Shown here: positions 34,668-39,014 of the stretch, piece by piece
How positions within the stretch are numbered: the stretch's first letter is position 1
Layout: every line of letters starts with the position of its first letter
Origin: Candidatus Iainarchaeum sp.
GTDB taxonomy: Archaea; B1Sed10-29; WALL01; JAGHAM01
Assembly (NCBI GenBank): GCA_021161465.1
Contig: JAGHAM010000019.1
Location: forward strand, 1 to 39,014
Direction: 5' to 3'
Length of the DNA stretch: 39,014 bases
Notes under the pieces: generated by a model
The model's database searches: none
What the model was told of the DNA's origin: nothing
The model's input: the letters and a program-made list of their open reading frames with translations, nothing else
Translations under genes and position numbers: made by a program

Positions 34668-35048
34668 TCAGCTTTTGCCTTTAAGCCGTATCCTTAGCTT
34701 AGCTTTGTCATTACGGTTTATCCTTAAATTCTTGAGTGTTTTTATCCCAATCTTTTCACTTTCCTCTAGCAAGATGAATCTTGTTTCAGCAAGCACAGAG
34801 ATGCAGTATAAGACAGTCCCAAGTGCTGAAAATGAGAATATAACCGTAAACACTTTAGCTGTATCTGTGGTTGGCCTGAGGTCCCCATACCCTATGGTCG
34901 CTAAAGTTACGCCAGTAAAATAGAAAGAGTCAATCAAGTTCCAATTCTCAAGATAGCTAAATGCAAACGTTCCAATACCAAGGAGAACTCCAAGCAGAGC
35001 TAATGCAGTAACTACCCGCTTCTTCCTAGTGTCCTTCTCCCGAACCAT
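34668..35048 (-). CDS. Minimal two-helix potassium channel
   Basis: The 126-residue protein is a KcsA-like pore. Helix 1 is VVTALALLGVLLGIGTFAFSYL. A pore helix follows, then the selectivity filter TIGYGD (residues 51-56) in TLATIGYGDLRP, and helix 2 (KVFTVIFSFSALGTVLYCISVLAE). There is no RCK, voltage-sensor or ligand-binding domain, only a short basic C-terminal tail. Four copies would form one channel. The signature is unambiguous for potassium selectivity. It converges with the DUF4013-like gene with a one-base gap. Confidence 0.93.
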   Translation of the reverse strand: MVREKDTRKKRVVTALALLGVLLGIGTFAFSYLENWNLIDSFYFTGVTLATIGYGDLRPTTDTAKVFTVIFSFSALGTVLYCISVLAETRFILLEESEKIGIKTLKNLRINRNDKAKLRIRLKGKS

Positions 35049-35126
35049 ACCAAGATCCCACAGCCATTACGTCAATGAAGTTTAAATTAGTTGCGATTCC
35101 GTAGGATCACAATGGTGTGGACATCA

Positions 35127-35351
35127 TCATTTTACTTTCTTTGGTTTTTGCGAATCTGATACCATAGTAAATAAAATCACTGCTGCAAGGCTAGTAGAGG
35201 CAAAAAATATTGTGATGCCAGAACCAAAAAACATAGATTGCCACCAGTTGAAATCATTAAAAAAAGCCATCAAAGCAACAGTTGAGAACACTAAAGCTGA
35301 AGATACGCCTACCCAGAATTTAGCCTCTTCTGGTATCACAAGCTGTTCCAT
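35127..35351 (-). CDS. Small two-helix membrane protein, unknown
   Basis: The 74-residue protein has two hydrophobic segments (WVGVSSALVFSTVALMAFF and MFFGSGITIFFASTSLAAVILF) separated by a tryptophan-rich loop (NDFNWWQS), and a basic tail (SQKPKKVK). No family is recognised. It precedes the potassium channel on the same strand with 78 bases between, and that gap contains a TATA-like ATTTAAACTT for the channel. They may therefore be separate transcripts. A subunit relation is only a guess. Confidence 0.6.
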   Translation of the reverse strand: MEQLVIPEEAKFWVGVSSALVFSTVALMAFFNDFNWWQSMFFGSGITIFFASTSLAAVILFTMVSDSQKPKKVK

Positions 35352-35398
35352 AATTACTAAAAGGTAAAATGCATTAAATAAGTTTTGGTATCAGCCCA

Positions 35399-36298
35399 CT
35401 ACAACTCCATCATCCTATCCAAGGCTCTCTTAGCCTTATTTACAACATCTTCATCTAAAGTTACCTCATATTGACCTGTCTTTAGTGAGGAAAGGATATC
35501 TTCGAGGGTTATTGCCTTCATCCCAGTGCATGTTCCACCGATAGGGTAAAATTCTTTCTCCGGCACTTCCATCCTCAATCTATTTACCATGCCTTCTTCT
35601 GTAGCTATTATGAACTCTTTAGCAGGGTTATCCTTGGCATAGTCAATCATGCCACCTGTGCTACAAACGTGGTCAGCTAAGTCTAATACAGCAATCTTAC
35701 ACTCAGGATGTGCTATGACTTTCGCGTCTGGATGTAACCTCTTTGCATCCTTCAAGGCATCAGGGGATATATGTGCATGCACATTGCAGAACCCTGGCCA
35801 CTTTATAATCTCTTTATCTGAATTCTTTTCAACCCAACTTGCAAGATGCTCGTCGGGGACAAATAGAATCTGTTTAGCTGGGAGCGAATTAACCACTTTT
35901 ATGGCGTTGGCTGAAGTACAGCAAATGTCGCTTTCGGCCTTAACTTCAGCTGATGTATTTACATATGAAACTATTGTTGCTTCTGGAAACTGCTTTTTCT
36001 TCTCCCGTAACGCGCTTGCAGTCGCCATTGCAGCCATTGGGCATTTAGCTGAGAGTTTTGGTATAAGGACTTTTTTCTCTGGATTTAGTATCTTTGCTGA
36101 CTCGGCCATGAAGTCCACACCACAAAACACGATTGTATCAGCATCAGTCTTTGCAGCAGCCTTGGCCAGCTCCAAAGAGTCACCAATTATATCAGCTACT
36201 TGATAGATTTCTGGTCTTTGATAGTTATGGACAAGGCATATAGCATTCTTCTCCGATTTAAGCTTCTTTATTTCGTTTATGATTTTACCAAAATCCAT
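35399..36298 (-). CDS. nadA: Quinolinate synthase A
   Basis: NadA condenses iminoaspartate with dihydroxyacetone phosphate to quinolinate in NAD synthesis, using a [4Fe-4S] cluster. The 299 residues match the archaeal/Thermotoga length. Three cluster cysteines are visible: Cys86 in AKCPMAAM, Cys171 in GFCNVHAHI, and Cys257 in GTCTGMKAITL. The substrate region HNYQRPEIYQVADIIGDSLELA and the STGGM loop are also present. It is an Fe-S enzyme, so it depends on the cluster machinery encoded 6 kb away. No aspartate oxidase/dehydrogenase or nadC lies in the window. TATA-like CTAATTAAAC about 26 bases upstream suggests a leaderless start. Confidence 0.97.
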   Translation of the reverse strand: MDFGKIINEIKKLKSEKNAICLVHNYQRPEIYQVADIIGDSLELAKAAAKTDADTIVFCGVDFMAESAKILNPEKKVLIPKLSAKCPMAAMATASALREKKKQFPEATIVSYVNTSAEVKAESDICCTSANAIKVVNSLPAKQILFVPDEHLASWVEKNSDKEIIKWPGFCNVHAHISPDALKDAKRLHPDAKVIAHPECKIAVLDLADHVCSTGGMIDYAKDNPAKEFIIATEEGMVNRLRMEVPEKEFYPIGGTCTGMKAITLEDILSSLKTGQYEVTLDEDVVNKAKRALDRMMEL

Positions 36299-36351
36299 AC
36301 AGAAGATTTAGATTTTCCTGTTTAATTAGTTATCCTTCCTCAAAATAAAAG

Positions 36352-37101
36352 TCATAACGTCCAATCATCTGAAGAATCCGTCTTTTCCTCTGGCTTTTTT
36401 GATATGCTATTGTCCAGAGATTGTAGGTCATCAAATAAGTCATTAGACTGCAATGTTTTCTCTTGGGTCGTAGCTTCCGGTGTAACTGGTTCATTGGTAG
36501 TTTCAGTTATGGGCTTCTCTACTTTTGCTACATCTTTTATCTGGCTTATGTCCACAGCCATTTTAACGACTTCGGTTGCTGTTTTACCTATCAGCACTGT
36601 GACAGGTTCTTTTCCCTCTCCACCAAAAGAACAAGCAACATCAGGAACTCTTCCGTAGGATAAGCTGACCATTTGCTCGGCAAGCCATTGCATAGACTGG
36701 TTTTCTGATTGCTTAACCTCCGCAGGCTCTTTGGACCTGTCTATAATTACCATCAGTAAGCCTTTAATTTCGCAGTAGTCTGATAAAAGCTTTTGTAACC
36801 CTTTGCTGTATTTTATATCCATAGCAGCTCTTTTCGATGGATCTGTCTTCATTAGTGATATTATCAGTCTGGCTAGGTGGTTTGATGCCCCCAAACCAGG
36901 ATAACCGCATGCCCGCGGTTTGCCATCTACAACAGTTATCCTACCCTTAATGGCCGCAACTTCATCAGGAGTCACCGCAAGTGGGAGAGCATAGGCAACA
37001 TTGGTCCTTATTTCAGGTATTAGGTGGGAAACACTCTCTTCTTTTTCTAGCATACCCACTGCCTGCACAAGATTCCCTAAGACAGCATCTTTGTCGTCCA
37101 T
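36352..37101 (-). CDS. Stand-alone ThiN-domain protein (thiamine-phosphate synthase-like) with acidic tail
   Basis: This 249-residue protein contains a ThiN fold, recognised from LIPEIRTNVAYALP, VAAIKGRITVVDGKPRACGYPGLGASNHLARLIISLM, RAAMDIKYSKGL and PDVACSFGGEGKEPVTVLIGKTATEVV. ThiN joins the pyrimidine and thiazole halves of thiamine, or, when fused to a helix-turn-helix, senses thiamine phosphate. Here neither a ThiD domain nor an HTH is attached, so it could be a free synthase. The last 60 residues are acidic, Ser/Thr/Glu-rich and probably disordered, which is unusual. A TATA box (TTTAAATAAAG) lies 26 bases before the ATG. Confidence 0.8.
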   Translation of the reverse strand: MDDKDAVLGNLVQAVGMLEKEESVSHLIPEIRTNVAYALPLAVTPDEVAAIKGRITVVDGKPRACGYPGLGASNHLARLIISLMKTDPSKRAAMDIKYSKGLQKLLSDYCEIKGLLMVIIDRSKEPAEVKQSENQSMQWLAEQMVSLSYGRVPDVACSFGGEGKEPVTVLIGKTATEVVKMAVDISQIKDVAKVEKPITETTNEPVTPEATTQEKTLQSNDLFDDLQSLDNSISKKPEEKTDSSDDWTL

Positions 37102-37123
37102 GGATAGAAATTAAGGTCACTCT

Positions 37124-37852
37124 TTATTTAAACTTTTCCAATAGCTCTTTCAAAGAATCGATGAACACTAAACTCTTGCCTTCAAAGCCAGCAAATGACT
37201 TTTTTGGTATTATATATTTCCCATTTACTTTCCTTCTGACTACCACAACTTGGGTGCCTTTTGACAACCCTGCCAGGGCGTCTGAGGGCATGTCCCCAAC
37301 CAAAAGGCACTCATTTGGCTTGATGCCTTTCGCCTTAAGCTTATCCAACAAAAGCTGCAGCCTTTGTGACCTATCACGCGAATCCTCTCGCCCATAAATC
37401 AATTCTGTATCAAAGTAATCTATCAAGCCCTCTGTGCTAAGTCTTGAAAGCAATCTATTCTTATTTGAGAAAGAGCTAACTGAGAGTATGAGGCCTTTTT
37501 CGTTTAAATGCTCCAATGACGGCTTAACATCACTATAAAATGTGGAATGGTATCCCTCTTCATCTTCGGCTGCTTCTATCTTTTTCCTTAAACCCAGCAG
37601 TTCTTTATTGCTTAACTTTATTCCCGCGCGTTCATGCGCTTCTTTAATAAAGCTGTCCCAATTCATACGTTTCCAGAACCCAGACAAGGTGAACTCTTTT
37701 TTCCATTGCTCCAGCCCGTTTCTCCCAAGTTTTGAATGCTTCTCCATGCCTTTGATAATCCCCCTATGCAGATGCTCGTAGCTGTCAACGAGAGTCCCAT
37801 CAAAATCAAATATCACAGCCCTTACAGGCCTGGAACCAAACTTCTCTGGCAT
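37124..37852 (-). CDS. HAD-superfamily hydrolase, phosphoglycolate phosphatase-like
   Basis: This 242-residue HAD phosphatase has motif I DFDGT with the nucleophile Asp16 (VIFDFDGTLVDS), a helical cap (residues about 25-100), motif II Ser in ILSVSSFSNKNRL, a motif III Lys region (QLLLDKLKAKGIKP) and motif IV GDMPSD. The pattern fits small-molecule phosphatases such as phosphoglycolate phosphatase, but the substrate is not shown. TATA-like GTTTTTATAC (37883-37874) lies about 26 bases before the ATG at 37852, suggesting a leaderless message. It ends 22 bases before the ThiN gene start, whose own promoter occupies the gap. Confidence 0.88.
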   Translation of the reverse strand: MPEKFGSRPVRAVIFDFDGTLVDSYEHLHRGIIKGMEKHSKLGRNGLEQWKKEFTLSGFWKRMNWDSFIKEAHERAGIKLSNKELLGLRKKIEAAEDEEGYHSTFYSDVKPSLEHLNEKGLILSVSSFSNKNRLLSRLSTEGLIDYFDTELIYGREDSRDRSQRLQLLLDKLKAKGIKPNECLLVGDMPSDALAGLSKGTQVVVVRRKVNGKYIIPKKSFAGFEGKSLVFIDSLKELLEKFK

Positions 37853-37885
37853 AGGATATTTCTTGTTGGTGTTGTATAAAAACAG

Positions 37886-37987
37886 CCATCATTCTCTGCG
37901 CTTTGTTGGAATGCAACTAAAAGTTAGTTGATGGTACTGCATTGAATACCCATCATTACCTCCACAAGGTTTGAATACAACTAAAAG
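37886..37987. repeat. Degenerate 38-base direct repeat, two copies
   Basis: Copies at 37886-37923 and 37950-37987 match at 29 of 38 positions, with a period of 64. The best-kept parts are CCATCATT at the start and CAACTAAAAG at the end (in the pattern GTTnGAATnCAACTAAAAG). The spacing and end recall an archaeal CRISPR unit, but there are only two diverged copies and no cas genes here. Confidence 0.6.
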
Positions 37988-38010
37988 AAGGATGGGCACA
38001 CTTGCTCAAT

Positions 38011-38586
38011 CTAACATAGTTTTTCCACTATGTCCTCTAGCTCATCATTAATATTTGTGTTCAACCCATTCTCGAATATGTCATTGTAGTTGCCTTTAAG
38101 CTCGCTCCTTGAGCGGAAGCTCTTTTTGGACACAACCTTCATCCTTAATGTTTCACAGAACCATTTTGCAACATGGTCCCTGCAGGCATCTATAAACTCT
38201 TGGTCTGTCCCAACTGTGATTACCACTGCTTTTTTCTTGGATAAATCAGGTTCCTTTGTAAAGTAATATGAGGTATATAACACACTGCACTTGTCAATGA
38301 AGTCCTTGAATAATCCAGGTGGCATCGCGAAATAATTCGGGGAAACGAAAACATACCCATCAGCTTCAATCATTTTTTGTATAATCTCGTTCATGTCATC
38401 ATTGTGTCTGCACTTTAAGTGCTTGTTGCAGTACTCAACACAACCCTCACATCTTTGGATGTTTTTCTTCCTCAACAAGATTATCTCGTTTTCCACACCC
38501 TTCTGCTCAAACATCCCTTTCAATCTGTCTGCAATTGCCTCCGAGTTACCCTTTCTTGGGCTACCACAGATGGTCAGTACCTTCAT
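38011..38586 (-). CDS. Iron-sulfur flavoprotein, NADPH-dependent FMN reductase family
   Basis: This 191-residue flavodoxin-like protein has the FMN phosphate loop GSPRKGNSEAIAD (residues 8-20) and a compact cysteine cluster (C46, C49, C53, C59 in CEGCVEYCNKHLKC) typical of the archaeal Isf family, which carries electrons through an Fe-S cluster and FMN. The later SPNYFAMPPGLFKDFIDKC segment lines the flavin. It probably handles redox stress or electron transfer; partners are unknown. The start is uncertain: ATG at 38586, or GTG at 38595 if the message is leaderless (TATA-like GATATTTAAT near 38620). It is divergent from the endonuclease IV-like gene. Confidence 0.88.
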   Translation of the reverse strand: MKVLTICGSPRKGNSEAIADRLKGMFEQKGVENEIILLRKKNIQRCEGCVEYCNKHLKCRHNDDMNEIIQKMIEADGYVFVSPNYFAMPPGLFKDFIDKCSVLYTSYYFTKEPDLSKKKAVVITVGTDQEFIDACRDHVAKWFCETLRMKVVSKKSFRSRSELKGNYNDIFENGLNTNINDELEDIVEKLC

Positions 38587-38677
38587 ATTGCTCACTTAAA
38601 TTCTTGGCGACAAGGAATTAAATATCTTTTGGGTAAACCGAAAAGTTAATGAATAAATCCCAACCAAACAGTTAATC

Positions 38678-39014
38678 ATGAAGATATTGGTAGGTACTGG
38701 CGGCGCGCCAATTAGCTCGAGGGAGCGAAACAATTTCTCTGGTGTTGAAAGAATAAGGGAACTCGGCTTGGATGCTATGGAGGTAGAGTTCACCTATGGT
38801 GTCCGTATGGGCAAGGAAACAGCAGAGCAGCTCGGTGAGCACGCCAGGAAATTTAATGTGAGCCTAAGCGTGCATGGCCCTTACTATATCAACCTGAACT
38901 CAAAAGAAGCTAAAAAAATAAAAGACAGCGAGCAGCGAATTCTTGACACTGCAGAGAAGGCCCATCTATTTGGCGGTGACAAGGTTGTATTCCATCCCGG
39001 CTTTTATTCTGGGA
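38678..39014 (+). CDS. nfo: Endonuclease IV-like AP endonuclease (TIM barrel), cut by window end
   Basis: The first 112 residues are visible and run off the 3' edge. The segments LSVHGPYYINLNS (His66) and KVVFHPGFYSG (His106) are the zinc-ligand strands of endonuclease IV, which cuts DNA at abasic sites. ERIRELGLDAMEVEFTYGV is an early barrel strand. The N-terminal GTGGAPISSRER is typical of archaeal members. The ATG at 38678 lies about 26 bases after a TATA-like GAATAAATC. The C-terminal two thirds are missing, so an isomerase-type relative cannot be fully excluded. Confidence 0.8.
   Translation, partial: MKILVGTGGAPISSRERNNFSGVERIRELGLDAMEVEFTYGVRMGKETAEQLGEHARKFNVSLSVHGPYYINLNSKEAKKIKDSEQRILDTAEKAHLFGGDKVVFHPGFYSG

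Noticed and set aside
37886-37987. CRISPR array
   Set aside because: Only two copies with 9 of 38 mismatches, one possible spacer and no cas genes. It is kept only as a repeat.
38596-38793. 65-residue minus-strand frame between flavoprotein and endonuclease IV-like gene
   Set aside because: It is antisense to the start of the endonuclease IV-like gene, which has clear zinc-site motifs.

Overview
The window is archaeal chromosome. The signs are Alba, a group II chaperonin (thermosome), archaeal-type phosphoglycerate mutase (ApgM), TATA-box promoters about 26 bases before many starts, a type-A RNase P RNA, and RNA introns with bulge-helix-bulge (BHB) splice sites. The phylum cannot be fixed from the sequence alone. 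The 16S 5' end departs from the usual archaeal primer site by a paired change, and the intron-rich rRNA/tRNA genes suggest an uncultivated lineage, possibly DPANN (inference).

Layout. 1-2178 (+): Alba, a KH/zinc-ribbon RNA-binding protein and aspartyl-tRNA synthetase. 2175-4977 (-): enolase and ApgM, consecutive glycolytic steps, with a small membrane hydrolase. 5081-10844: mixed single genes (APC permease, aminotransferase, a stand-alone HD-type alarmone hydrolase candidate, small membrane proteins, RNase P RNA, CPBP protease). 10909-16776 (-): the rRNA operon, in transcription order promoter, leader hairpins, 16S, tRNA-Ala(UGC), 23S, terminator. The 16S is interrupted by a 666-base intron at the position equivalent to E. 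coli 1205; it carries a two-motif LAGLIDADG endonuclease. The tRNA-Ala is split by two insertions. No 5S gene was seen here. 16904-27777: small heat shock protein, FAD reductase with a membrane HExxH protein, acyl-CoA synthetase, two tandem SPFH proteins, a secreted transglutaminase-like protein, thermosome and a methyltransferase.

27746-33394 is an iron module. One minus-strand run, feoA-feoB-iscS-iscU-MFS, joins ferrous iron uptake to Fe-S cluster assembly. Facing it is a helix-turn-helix regulator with three cysteines, followed by a MIP18/SufT-like Fe-S protein. The shared 58-base control region holds a bidirectional TATA element and a perfect palindrome, a plausible iron operator.

33395-39014: an apparently structured untranslated RNA, a polytopic membrane protein, a minimal potassium channel, quinolinate synthase, a stand-alone ThiN protein, a HAD hydrolase, a degenerate repeat pair, an iron-sulfur flavoprotein, and the start of an endonuclease IV-like gene cut by the window edge.

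Start codons were chosen from Shine-Dalgarno spacing, stop/start overlaps and TATA distance. Many genes look leaderless. Family assignments come from motif recognition, not from database searches.
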